DNA of 44,109 bases, from contig CALTTC010000018.1 of assembly GCA_943908425.1 (NCBI GenBank), positions 1 through 44,109 on the forward strand. The letters are read 5' to 3'. Below the pieces are notes generated by a model, which searched no databases, was not told where the DNA came from, and saw nothing but the letters and a program-made list of their open reading frames with translations. Shown one piece after another: positions 16,673 through 24,606 of the stretch. The position numbers were made by a program, and so were the translations under genes. Source of the stretch: an uncultured Moraxella sp. Lineage in GTDB: Bacteria > Pseudomonadota > Gammaproteobacteria > Pseudomonadales > Moraxellaceae. Within the stretch, counting starts at the first letter, position 1, and each line of letters starts with the position of its first letter.

Positions 16673-16776
16673 AATAACTGTAGCTTTTTATGATAGTAAT
16701 GTAAAATTATGCAACTTGTTATTCTGATTTAGTCATCCAATCGTTAATTGTTAAAGAAATCTTGCTACAATTTGTA

Positions 16777-16803
16777 TTGATTGGCTCAAAAAATTGCTAT
16801 AGT
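16777..16803 (+). promoter_or_regulatory. gph promoter, extended -10 type
   Basis: TATAGT at 16798-16803, preceded by TTGC (extended -10), is the best match. A TTGATT at 16777-16782 is only 15 bp upstream, so the extended -10 element probably matters more. The ATG follows at 16831. Confidence 0.4.
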
Positions 16804-16830
16804 AGCGCAAAAATCGCTTTAGGGGTACAG

Positions 16831-17487
16831 ATGCAAAAAAAACTACTTATTTTTGATTTGGACGGTACGTTATTGGATAGCTTGCCAGATTTAGTGACTG
16901 CCATTAATTTTGCGCTTGCCCGCCAGCAACTGCCCGCACACAGTGCTAGCACTATCCGCAACTTTGTGGGCAACGGCGCCTATACGCTGTGTCAGCGTGC
17001 CGCCACGGCTTACGACGAACACGCCGATGTGGCAAGCGTTTATCAGGATTTTTTGGCGTATTATGCCAAGCATAGCTGTGATGACAGTGTCCCTTATACA
17101 GGCGTTACCGCAAGTCTGCGAGGGCTACAAGAACACGGCTATACCCTTGCCATTGCTACCAATAAGCCTGAGGCATTTTTACCAGCGATTTTGGCAAAAT
17201 TGGGCTGGGATAAGCTATTTGCCAAAGTGGTAGGCGGTGATAGTTTGCCTAGCAAAAAACCCGACCCTGCGCCTTTATATTATCTTTGCGATACTCTTGG
17301 CTTTAGTTATTCACAGGCGGTAATGATTGGCGATAGCAAAAATGACATTTTGGCAGGCAAAGCGGCGGGTATGGTAACTTTAGCGCTAAGCTACGGCTAT
17401 AATTATGGCGAGCCAATTAGCGTAAGTAACCCCGATAAAGTATTTGACGATTTTAGCGCATTAACAGCGTATTTATTAACGCGTTAA
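16831..17487 (+). CDS. gph: Phosphoglycolate phosphatase family HAD hydrolase
   Basis: This haloacid-dehalogenase hydrolase probably dephosphorylates 2-phosphoglycolate; relatives act on N-acetylmuramate 6-phosphate, so the substrate is not proven. It has 218 residues from the ATG at 16831, chosen for its AGGGG site. The frame is open upstream without a good start. HAD motif I is FDLDGTLLDS (nucleophile D9, acid/base D11), motif II IATNKPEAF, motif III lysine SKKPDPAPL, motif IV GDSKNDILAGKAAG. It is convergent to murA. Confidence 0.9.
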   Translation: MQKKLLIFDLDGTLLDSLPDLVTAINFALARQQLPAHSASTIRNFVGNGAYTLCQRAATAYDEHADVASVYQDFLAYYAKHSCDDSVPYTGVTASLRGLQEHGYTLAIATNKPEAFLPAILAKLGWDKLFAKVVGGDSLPSKKPDPAPLYYLCDTLGFSYSQAVMIGDSKNDILAGKAAGMVTLALSYGYNYGEPISVSNPDKVFDDFSALTAYLLTR

Positions 17488-17497
17488 GATTAGGCAA

Positions 17498-17526
17498 TAA
17501 AAAACACCAAGTCGCGCTTGGTGTTT
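17498..17526. terminator. Terminator between gph and murA
   Basis: AAACACCAAG (17502-17511) and CTTGGTGTTT (17517-17526) form a perfect 10-bp stem with a 5-nt loop. Six T residues follow on the minus strand and a short T run on the plus strand. It serves both convergent genes, murA better. Confidence 0.85.
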
Positions 17527-17540
17527 GGTTAATGGTGTTA

Positions 17541-18803
17541 TTAAGCTTTAACTCTTGTGATATGCACCCCAAGCCCACGCAATTTGTCTTCCACGTTTTC
17601 ATAACCCCTATCAATATGATAAATGCGGTCAATCACGCTTTGTCCATCTGCCAGCGCTGCTGCCATTACAAGCGAGATAGACGCACGCAAATCGGTTGCC
17701 ATCACAGGGGCTGCCTTAAAGCCTGCCACGCCTTCAACAATCGCTGTATGCCCATCAATACGAATGTTCGCCCCCAACCGCTGTAGCTCCGCCACGTGCA
17801 TAAAACGATTTTCAAAAATTGTTTCAATAATCGTGCTTGTACCATCTGCCAGACACGCCACCGCCATCATTTGTGCCTGCATATCGGTTGGAAAACCCGG
17901 ATGGGGGAGCGTGCGAATATCCACAGGCTTGGGGCGATGGTGCATAACCGCCCTAATCCAGTCGCTACCTGTGGTGATGACAGCTCCCATCGCTTCAAAT
18001 TTTTTGAGTACAGGGTGCAAAAAATCCGCCGTAGTGTTTTTGGCAAGTACATCACCACGACTCATCAACGCCCCTGCCAAATATGACCCAGTTTCAATAC
18101 GGTCAGCAATTACCGCATATTCCACCCCTTGTAATGATGAAACCCCTTCAATCACCATAGTTGGGGTGCCAATGCCTGAGATTTTTGCTCCCATTTTAAC
18201 GAGCATGGTCGCCAAATCCACCACTTCAGGTTCCATCGCACAGTTTTCAAGACGAGTTGTCCCTGTAGCCAGACTTGCCGCCATAAGCACGTTTTGTGTA
18301 CCGCCCACCGTTACCATATCAAAACTAAACTCACAGCCTATCAGCCGTCCGCCTTTGGGGGCTTTGGCAATGACATAGCCTTCTTCCACGCTGATGGTTG
18401 CCCCTAAAGCTTCCAATCCCTTTAAGTGCTGATCCACAGGGCGCGAGCCGATAGCACAGCCCCCAGGGAGCGACACCTTCGCTTCCCCAAAGCGCCCAAG
18501 CAATGCCCCCAATACCAAAATGGATGCACGCATGGTTTTCACAAGCTCATAAGGGGCAAAGCAATCGCTGATGGTACTGGCATCACACGTTACCGTATCA
18601 CCGTCTTTATAGATGGCGATGCCCATACCTTGAATAAGTGCAATCAATGTTTGGGTATCTTTTAAGGTCGGCACATTGTGCAGCACGCTTGGTGTCGTTG
18701 GCAAAATCAGTGCCGCAAGCAGGGGCAAGGCAGCATTTTTTGCCCCAGAAATCACCACTTCACCTGAAATGGTCTGTCCACCTTCAACCAAAAACTTATC
18801 CAT
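17541..18803 (-). CDS. murA: UDP-N-acetylglucosamine 1-carboxyvinyltransferase
   Basis: MurA transfers enolpyruvate from PEP to UDP-GlcNAc, the first committed step of peptidoglycan synthesis. The 420-residue protein has the usual length. GAKNAALP is at residues 20-27, and the fosfomycin-target cysteine C116 is present in LPGGCAIGSRPVD, so an intrinsically resistant Asp variant is excluded. The ATG at 18803 has AAGGGG upstream. It follows ibaG on the same strand, a common gammaproteobacterial pairing, with a possible promoter of its own in the 150-bp gap. Confidence 0.97.
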   Translation of the reverse strand: MDKFLVEGGQTISGEVVISGAKNAALPLLAALILPTTPSVLHNVPTLKDTQTLIALIQGMGIAIYKDGDTVTCDASTISDCFAPYELVKTMRASILVLGALLGRFGEAKVSLPGGCAIGSRPVDQHLKGLEALGATISVEEGYVIAKAPKGGRLIGCEFSFDMVTVGGTQNVLMAASLATGTTRLENCAMEPEVVDLATMLVKMGAKISGIGTPTMVIEGVSSLQGVEYAVIADRIETGSYLAGALMSRGDVLAKNTTADFLHPVLKKFEAMGAVITTGSDWIRAVMHHRPKPVDIRTLPHPGFPTDMQAQMMAVACLADGTSTIIETIFENRFMHVAELQRLGANIRIDGHTAIVEGVAGFKAAPVMATDLRASISLVMAAALADGQSVIDRIYHIDRGYENVEDKLRGLGVHITRVKA

Positions 18804-18867
18804 ATTACCCCTTTTATGTTATGCCGTCATTTGGCTATCAATCAAGCCATTTAAATAAAAAATGCCT

Positions 18868-18895
18868 ATTATAACGCATTTATGAAACCAAGTTA
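18868..18895 (-). promoter_or_regulatory. Possible murA promoter in the ibaG-murA gap
   Basis: A perfect TATAAT on the minus strand (18868-18873) lies 65 bp before the murA ATG. The -35 region is poor (around 18890-18895), so this may be a weak internal promoter. Confidence 0.35.
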
Positions 18896-18953
18896 CTTAT
18901 AATTGATTGCATAAGGCAAACAATCACCAATACTGGCAATTATCTATATTAAC

Positions 18954-19190
18954 CTAAGCGGTGTATTCTGTAGGCGTTTTGGCGTGAATGGTTAAGGCGT
19001 GAATATCACCTTTTAGAATATAGGCATTAAACACCGCATAGACCGCCTGTTGGCGTTGCACTAAGCGTTTGCCAGTAAAGCCGTCGTCCACCACCAGCAC
19101 TTCAAATTTATTGCCTTGATGGATAGCATCAATATGCGTGGCGTTGGGAAAATGGGCTTGTAGTAACTGTATTGCGTCAGTAGCATTCAT
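18954..19190 (-). CDS. ibaG: BolA/IbaG family protein
   Basis: A 78-residue BolA-family protein. Relatives bind monothiol glutaredoxins and take part in iron-sulfur trafficking; the murA-adjacent paralogue is known as IbaG/YrbA. The pattern from NATHIDAIHQGNKFEVLVVD to FTGKRLVQRQQAVYAV and ALTIHAKTP fits the family fold, and its FxGKxxVxRxQxVY motif is present. Placement directly upstream of murA supports ibaG rather than bolA. Confidence 0.88.
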   Translation of the reverse strand: MNATDAIQLLQAHFPNATHIDAIHQGNKFEVLVVDDGFTGKRLVQRQQAVYAVFNAYILKGDIHALTIHAKTPTEYTA

Positions 19191-19222
19191 AATAAACTCA
19201 CGTTAATTGATGGTAAAGTAGC

Positions 19223-19999
19223 TTACGGGTGATTGGTTCCTTCATAATGCCGTACGTATTCGCTTCGTGCTTGGCTATTGGGATTTACCGGTGACGGCGC
19301 GCTATAGTAGGGAGGGGTCGTCGCCCCTGTCGTGCCATCATTGTTGTAGTTAGGGGTGTTGTAACCATAATTATTATAGCCGTAGTTGTCGGTCGCTGGC
19401 ACACTAGACGCGGCGGCTGGCGCCATAGCTGCCAACACTGAACGCTCACTTTCGGTCATCAGCACATCCACCAAGGACACCAACGCTAACACCCCATCAG
19501 TGCTGGCTGCCACGTCGTGCAAGGTCGTGAGCTGTGGATAGGTGAGCGCGCCCATAAGATAAGCAGTATCGTCACGCACGACAAGCTCATATTGCGTGGG
19601 ACTGATAATCCCCGAGGCGAGCAGCTTAGCGTTTAATTTAGCTTTTAAATAGTTTTCGTGTAGGGTGTGACTTTGGCTTTTGTTTTGCATTACCTTGAGA
19701 TAGTTATAGACCTTGGTCACGCCAGGCAACCGCGCCGCCTTATCGCTGATGGCACGGCGCACTGTGTCGCTTGGCACTTCACCGGTCAATAATAGCTCGC
19801 CCCGAAAGGTGTTGATTGCCACACGGTGATTATTACTGGTCAAGCCCTGTACACCGTCCAACAACGTCAGTAGTTGGCGCTCTGTTGTGACGTCAGCGAT
19901 TTTTTCGGGCAACGTGCGATTGATATTAAGTCCGCTAGTATTCGCCACGCAACCCGTCAATACCCCAAGCACCATCACACTCAATAAACCGTATCTCAT
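19223..19999 (-). CDS. BON-domain lipoprotein
   Basis: From the ATG at 19999 (MRYGLLSVMVLGVLTGC) the 258-residue protein has a lipobox LTGC at residues 14-17, so it is a lipoprotein. The start is supported by GGGGGAG directly upstream; the frame is open further up but overlaps yraN. Two tandem BON-like segments follow (INTFRGELLLTGEVPSDTVR, then YLMGALTYPQLTTL), as in DolP/OsmY-type periplasmic proteins. The C-terminus is low-complexity, rich in Tyr, Asn and Pro. It lies downstream of yraN on the same strand, a known arrangement around yraN-dolP in other gammaproteobacteria. Confidence 0.8.
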   Translation of the reverse strand: MRYGLLSVMVLGVLTGCVANTSGLNINRTLPEKIADVTTERQLLTLLDGVQGLTSNNHRVAINTFRGELLLTGEVPSDTVRRAISDKAARLPGVTKVYNYLKVMQNKSQSHTLHENYLKAKLNAKLLASGIISPTQYELVVRDDTAYLMGALTYPQLTTLHDVAASTDGVLALVSLVDVLMTESERSVLAAMAPAAASSVPATDNYGYNNYGYNTPNYNNDGTTGATTPPYYSAPSPVNPNSQARSEYVRHYEGTNHP

Positions 20000-20018
20000 C
20001 TCTCCCCCGTTATCCATC

Positions 20019-20363
20019 CTACATAAATGCCGCTTCAAGCCACGTTGGCACACCATCATCAAAGGCGATGACATCAAAACGCACCGCACAATGGGCAAAA
20101 TCATCACTATTTGCCAAAAAATAGCCCATTGTTGCTATCAGTTTACGCTGTTTTGTGGCGCTTACCATCTCTGCTGCCACACCAAAGCGGTTTGATTTAC
20201 GCGCTTTTACTTCCACGCATAGCAATAAATCATCTTGGCAAGCAATAATATCAATCTCGCCCACCCTTGCCACACGGTAATTGGTCGCGATAATTTGAAA
20301 GCCTGCCGTTATCAGTAACGCTTGGGCTTGTCGCTCAAAATAATCGCCAATCGCTTTAGACAA
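20019..20363 (-). CDS. yraN: YraN family (UPF0102) nuclease-fold protein
   Basis: YraN proteins have a PD-(D/E)XK nuclease-like fold, and their cellular role is not settled. The sequence IGDYFERQAQALL, then GEIDIIA, CVEVKARK and RFDVIAFDD is diagnostic. No ATG precedes the conserved part. A TTG at 20363, overlapping the end of the upstream RDD gene by 8 bp, gives 114 residues and suggests translational coupling. A TTG at 20423 would add 20 residues. The start is therefore uncertain; the family is not. Confidence 0.88.
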   Translation of the reverse strand: MSKAIGDYFERQAQALLITAGFQIIATNYRVARVGEIDIIACQDDLLLCVEVKARKSNRFGVAAEMVSATKQRKLIATMGYFLANSDDFAHCAVRFDVIAFDDGVPTWLEAAFM

Positions 20364-20832
20364 GCTCTTTAACCACCACAGTTTTTGCCATTTTGTCGTG
20401 CCAGCCTTGTTTTTGCTTATCAAAGCCTACCCAAATCAGCCCTAAGAACAGCACAAGCACCGAAGGGATATAACCCAAATAACGGATAATGGCTTGTGAG
20501 GTGCTAATATGCTCGCCTGTCTGTTCATCTAAGACTTTTAATTTTAACATCCGCTTACCTGGCGTGCCTGCAAATTTTAACCAGCAAAACACCACAAATC
20601 CGACTTGCAAAATCAAAGAAATAAAATCCCAAACAGTCAATGTCTCGCCATCTAAGCTGGCTAATCCCATCATTGACAGCACGTAGGTAATCGGAAACAC
20701 CACAAGGCTAATAATAACAGAATCAATAATAGATGCTACCACGCGTATCCGAAAACCAGCATACTCGTATTCAGTCTCGCTGTCCAAAATTTCGTATTCA
20801 GTAGGGCTTTGATAAGGGTTGTGATTCATCAT
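20356..20832 (-). CDS. RDD family membrane protein
   Basis: About 158 residues. After an N-terminal NPYQSPTEYEI stretch comes YAGFRIRVVASIIDSVIISL, the RDD motif region with the Arg and Asp residues, then two or three more hydrophobic segments (ITYVLSMMGL, FISLILQVGFVVFCWLKF, YIPSVLVLFLGLIWVGF). KFAGTPGKRMLKLKV between them is typical. RDD proteins are inner-membrane proteins of unclear function. Two adjacent ATGs (20832 and 20829) follow a GGAT site. Confidence 0.85.
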   Translation of the reverse strand: MMNHNPYQSPTEYEILDSETEYEYAGFRIRVVASIIDSVIISLVVFPITYVLSMMGLASLDGETLTVWDFISLILQVGFVVFCWLKFAGTPGKRMLKLKVLDEQTGEHISTSQAIIRYLGYIPSVLVLFLGLIWVGFDKQKQGWHDKMAKTVVVKELV

Positions 20833-20924
20833 TTTATCCAAAAAAATGCTAGCATAGCAAATTTTACGCTATTTTTAAACCAAATTATCCGTTAAAATGC
20901 GTTTATTTTTATAGGCATTGCCTT

Positions 20925-21401
20925 ATGAAACTACACATTATTGCTATTGGCGACAAATTGCCCACTTGGATTAACACAGGCTGTGCCGATTATCAAAAAC
21001 GCCTAAAAGGCTTTATTGGCACCGATGTCATCGCCTTGCCTGCCCCACGCCGTAACAAAAATGCTACCGTTGCCGACAACCACAAACACAAATTAAGCGA
21101 AGGACAAGCGATTTTAAATGCCAAAAAAGGCAAACTTTGGGTGCTAGATGTCAAAGGAGTCGCCTTATCTACCGAACATTTAGCACAAAAACTACAAACT
21201 GCAATGCTTGATGGACAAGACATTAGCCTGGTGATTGGCGGGGCTGATGGCGTGAGCGATGACGTACTCGCACAGGCCGATTTTCGTTGGTCGTTGTCGG
21301 ATTTGACCTTGCCCCACCCTTTGGTGCGAGTGATTTTATTAGAGCAATTATACCGAGCAATGAGTATCTTGCATAATCACCCTTATCATCGGGGTGAGTA
21401 G
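20925..21401 (+). CDS. rlmH: 23S rRNA (pseudouridine1915-N3)-methyltransferase RlmH
   Basis: RlmH methylates the pseudouridine at 23S position 1915 in helix 69, using SAM. The 158-residue SPOUT protein starts MKLHIIAIGDKLPTW. It has the knot motifs VIGGADGVSDDV and SLSDLTLPHPLVRVILLEQL, and ends LHNHPYHRGE as usual. It is on the opposite strand to the RDD gene. The ribosome-binding site is weak. Confidence 0.96.
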   Translation: MKLHIIAIGDKLPTWINTGCADYQKRLKGFIGTDVIALPAPRRNKNATVADNHKHKLSEGQAILNAKKGKLWVLDVKGVALSTEHLAQKLQTAMLDGQDISLVIGGADGVSDDVLAQADFRWSLSDLTLPHPLVRVILLEQLYRAMSILHNHPYHRGE

Positions 21402-21591
21402 CTATTGAATTGCACTTAGGGTGATAAATCTTAGGGCGATAAATAGCGGTGTAACTTTGTATTTTTAGGGCTTTGATATGGCATTTTTATCCTTTTATGC
21501 ACACAAATTTAAAAAACATTATTCCAAGCCTTGCTTGTAGCAAGACTTTGTTTACACGCCCAATTATTGACACCTAGCATACCATCAACGC

Positions 21592-21622
21592 AAAAAAAAC
21601 AACGTCCTAAGACGCTGTTTTT
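21592..21622. terminator. Terminator between rlmH and putP
   Basis: AACAACGTC (21598-21606) and GACGCTGTT (21611-21619) pair with one mismatch around a 4-nt loop, with A and T runs outside. It can end both convergent genes. The rest of the 286-bp gap holds AT-rich TTAAGCTT-like words close to putP and no gene. Confidence 0.75.
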
Positions 21623-21687
21623 ATGTTTGCTATGCTTAAGTTTATGATACTTAAGCTTTATTAAATTTGGCTTTATTAAACTTAAGC

Positions 21688-23196
21688 TTAGCCTTTTAAA
21701 CCACGCTCCATTTGGGCATATTTATCCAAAATATACGCAGGCGGTGGCGGGGTCATAAGGCTCACTACAACCGTGGCAATGGCACTAAATAAAAAGCCAG
21801 GCAAAATAGAATAAATGGCATCATTGGCAGGCTGTCCGCCAATCTGTAGCTCACCATACACCCAAACAATCACCGTCAATGCCCCAACAATCATCCCTGC
21901 CAATGCCCCAAAGCGGTTCATACGTCGCCACGTTAAGCTTAAAATCACCAAAGGACCAAACGCCGCCCCAAATCCTGCCCAAGCGTGCGAAACTAGCTTT
22001 AGTACCGAGCTGTCTTTGTCGCCTGCCAAAAATATGGCAAGTAAAGCAACCAACACCACCGAGATACGCCCAACCAATACTTGGCGTGCTTCACTGGCTT
22101 CTTTATCAAAAAATAATTTATATACATCACGAGTTAGCGAGCTTGACACAACCAGCAACTGACTTGAAATGGTAGACATAATCGCCGCCAAAATCGCCGC
22201 AAGCAAAAACCCTGAAATCAAGGGGTGAAATAAAATTTGTGAAAATACCAAAAAGATGGTCTCTGGATCTTTTAATTCCATATTATTTTTGGCGATATAA
22301 GCCACCCCAGATAGCCCCACCATCAACGCCCCAATCAAGCTTAAAATCATCCAGCCCATACCAATACCACAAGCCACAGGCACGTCTTTGACTGAGCGGA
22401 TTGCCATAAAACGCACGATGATGTGTGGCTGACCAAAATAGCCAAGCCCCCACGCCATTAACGAGATGATGCCCATAATGGTGACACCATTCATCCAATT
22501 AAAAATTTGCGGATTGGCAAGCTCAGCAGCAGCAAGCCCTTCACTAATGCCACCAATATCACTAAACGCCACAAAAGGCACGAGTAGCATCGCGACAAAC
22601 ATAATCACCCCTTGGACAAAATCGGTCATTGACACCGCCAAAAATCCGCCAAATAAGGTATAAGCCACCACCACCCCTGCCGTTACCCAAAGTCCAAGCC
22701 CATAGCTTAAATTGAGTGAGCTTTCAAATAATTTGCCACCACTGACCAAGCTTGCCGCCGTATACACGGTAAAAAACACAATAATCACCACCGCCGACAT
22801 AATGCGCAATAAATGGCTGGTATCGTGAAAACGGTTGGCAAAATAATCAGGCAAGGTAATGGCATTGTCCGCCACTTCCGTAAAGACCCGCAAGCGTGGT
22901 GCCACAATAATATAATTAGCAAATGCCCCAAGCGTCAAGCCAAGGGCAATCCAAATACTGACTACCCCTGAGCTGTACATATAGCCTGGCAACCCAAGCA
23001 GCAGCCAACCTGACATATCAGACGCACCTGCCGACAATGCCGTTACCGCAGGTCCAAGGTTACGCCCACCGAGCATATAGCCTTCTGAGTCGCCTGATTG
23101 TTTAAAATAGGCATACACGCCAATCGCCACCATTAAGGCAAAATATAACGCTAGCGAAATCCATACGCCTAGCTCAACTGTATTTACACCATTCAT
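21688..23196 (-). CDS. putP: Sodium/proline symporter
   Basis: PutP is a Na+-coupled proline importer of the SSS family in the inner membrane. The 502-residue protein has about 13 hydrophobic segments. Family signatures are YFKQSGDSEGYMLGGRNLGP near the N-terminus, GASDMSGWLLLGLPGYMYSS, and the segment around SSQLLVVSSSLTRDVYK. The start ATG at 23196 has AGGAA upstream. The gene is alone, next to comM on the opposite strand. Confidence 0.93.
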   Translation of the reverse strand: MNGVNTVELGVWISLALYFALMVAIGVYAYFKQSGDSEGYMLGGRNLGPAVTALSAGASDMSGWLLLGLPGYMYSSGVVSIWIALGLTLGAFANYIIVAPRLRVFTEVADNAITLPDYFANRFHDTSHLLRIMSAVVIIVFFTVYTAASLVSGGKLFESSLNLSYGLGLWVTAGVVVAYTLFGGFLAVSMTDFVQGVIMFVAMLLVPFVAFSDIGGISEGLAAAELANPQIFNWMNGVTIMGIISLMAWGLGYFGQPHIIVRFMAIRSVKDVPVACGIGMGWMILSLIGALMVGLSGVAYIAKNNMELKDPETIFLVFSQILFHPLISGFLLAAILAAIMSTISSQLLVVSSSLTRDVYKLFFDKEASEARQVLVGRISVVLVALLAIFLAGDKDSSVLKLVSHAWAGFGAAFGPLVILSLTWRRMNRFGALAGMIVGALTVIVWVYGELQIGGQPANDAIYSILPGFLFSAIATVVVSLMTPPPPAYILDKYAQMERGLKG

Positions 23197-23282
23197 AAAT
23201 TATTCCTAGGTATCACCATAAAATAGATATCACAATAAAATAAATTGCAAACTTTCTGTAAGATTTGTTTGCATTTTGGGCA

Positions 23283-23311
23283 ATTATACTGGAAAAATTG
23301 GCAAATGTAGC
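23283..23311 (-). promoter_or_regulatory. Candidate putP promoter
   Basis: On the minus strand a perfect TATAAT (23283-23288) lies 17 bp after a weak GCTACA (23306-23311). It is 87 bp before the putP ATG. The 23312-23496 stretch beyond it holds no gene. Confidence 0.4.
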
Positions 23312-23496
23312 ATTTTTTTCGTGAATTATTCCTATTTAAAAGGCTAACGTAAGCTATGAAAAACAGTTGGTTTTTATGTCAAGTTTGTTTATACTTAAGA
23401 TTTTTGGGGCTAAGCGTGCATTATAGTGTGGCTAAGTTAATGCCCTTTATTACTTATGTTTAACTATCATTTGCAACTATTCTTTATCAATAAAAT

Positions 23497-23619
23497 ATGA
23501 TGACGCACACACCTAACGGTAACACACCCAGCGGTGAACACTACACTAGCCCAACCACACACGGCGAAGTTATGCCCCATAAAAACGCTAACCATAATAC
23601 CAACAGGAATAACCCATGA
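23497..23619 (+). CDS. Candidate 40-residue leader ORF overlapping the comM start
   Basis: An ORF from tandem ATGs at 23497 ends in a TGA that overlaps the comM ATG (ATGA). The product is polar, rich in His, Asn, Thr and Pro (MMTHTPNGNTPSGEHY). The frame is open across the whole leader, but there is no clear ribosome-binding site and I know no such family. It may be a translated, coupled leader or a chance ORF. Confidence 0.3.
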   Translation: MMTHTPNGNTPSGEHYTSPTTHGEVMPHKNANHNTNRNNP

Positions 23620-24470
23620 GCTTTGCCAGCGTTGCCACACGCACAGTCATCGGACTTAACGCCCCAAGCGTCAAAGTAGAAGTGCATCTCTCCAAGGGTA
23701 TGCCCGCGCTCACGATTGTGGGACTAGCAGAAACGGCGGTGCGCGAAAGTAAAGACCGTGTGCGCTCGGCAATATTAAACGCCGGCTATGACTTTCCTGT
23801 CTCGCGTCTCACCATTAACCTTGCGCCAGCTGATTTACCCAAAGACAGCTCACGCCTTGATTTACCCATTTCCATCGGTATTTTGGCAGCAAGTGGGCAG
23901 ATTGCTACGGCACACCTTGAAAACTTTGAATTCATTGGTGAGTTATCATTAAATGGCGAGTTGCGCCCTGTCAATGGTGCGTTAGTTGTGGCGCGCGCCC
24001 TTGCCCATACGGATAAGACCTTGATTGTGCCCTTAGCAAATGCCTCCGAATGCGCCAAAGTGGCAGGGGTAGAAGTATTAGGGGCGCCTGATTTGGCAAG
24101 TGTCTGTCGCCATTTGGCAAGTGTAGCAAATAACCAACCCAATCATCGCTTAACACCGCCCACATCTGAGCCTTCTGTTGCGCCAAGCTATGCTGTGGAC
24201 TTAGCGGACGTTAAAGGGCAATATCACGCACGGCGTGCCCTAGAGATTGCCGCAGCGGGCGGACATTCGCTATTATTCACCGGGCCACCAGGGGCAGGCA
24301 AGACGTTATTGGCATCACGCTTACCCAGCATTTTACCGCCATTAAGCGATAGCGAAGCCCTGGACGTGGCAAGCATTTATTCCATCGCCAATCTAACGCA
24401 CGGTTATGGCATACGCCCTTTTCGTCCTGTGCACCATACAATTAGTGCTGTCGCCTTAGCTGGGGGTGGC
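23616..24470 (+). pseudogene. comM: comM, 5' part, interrupted by transposon insertion
   Basis: ComM (YifB family) is an AAA+ helicase that promotes branch migration during natural transformation. The preserved 285 codons contain the N-terminal Lon-like fold (SVKVEVHLSKGMPALTIVGL), the Walker A motif GPPGAGKT and PFRPVHHTISAVALAGGG. At that glycine triplet the homology stops and transposon sequence begins, adding five foreign residues before a stop. Most of the AAA domain (Walker B onward) and the C-terminus are missing, so the product is almost certainly inactive. comM is the known insertion site of AbaR/Tn6022-type islands in Acinetobacter. The 3' part is not in the window. Confidence 0.93.
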
Positions 24471-24537
24471 TGTCATTTTCAGAAATAAATGGCACTTTTT
24501 AGAAATAAGTGGCACGATTTTCAGAAATAAATGGCAC
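24471..24537 (+). mobile_element. Tn7/Tn5053-like transposon end in comM
   Basis: The insert starts TGTCATTTTCAGAA, the same opening as the inverted repeats of the Tn402/Tn5053 family as I remember them. It carries three direct 20-bp repeats: TTTTCAGAAATAAATGGCAC (24476-24495), a two-mismatch copy (24496-24515) and an exact copy (24518-24537). Multiple ~20-bp transposase-binding repeats behind a TGT terminus are characteristic of TnsB/TniA-type ends. The flanking 5 bp in comM are GTGGC, the expected target duplication. No inverted copy of this end is found in the window. Confidence 0.8.
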
Positions 24538-24606
24538 TCTCTAAAAATTCCTTCCAAAATATAAAAAATTAAATTCTCAAAAAAAATCCTGACAAGGGAC
24601 ATTTGT

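Noticed and set aside
17623..18378. 251-codon plus-strand frame across murA
   Set aside because: It is the antisense shadow of murA and has no recognisable protein pattern or translation signal.
24471..24537. Regular repeats considered as a CRISPR array
   Set aside because: Repeats are 20 bp with 0 and 2 bp between them, so there are no spacers, and they start exactly at the break in comM. A transposon end explains them.
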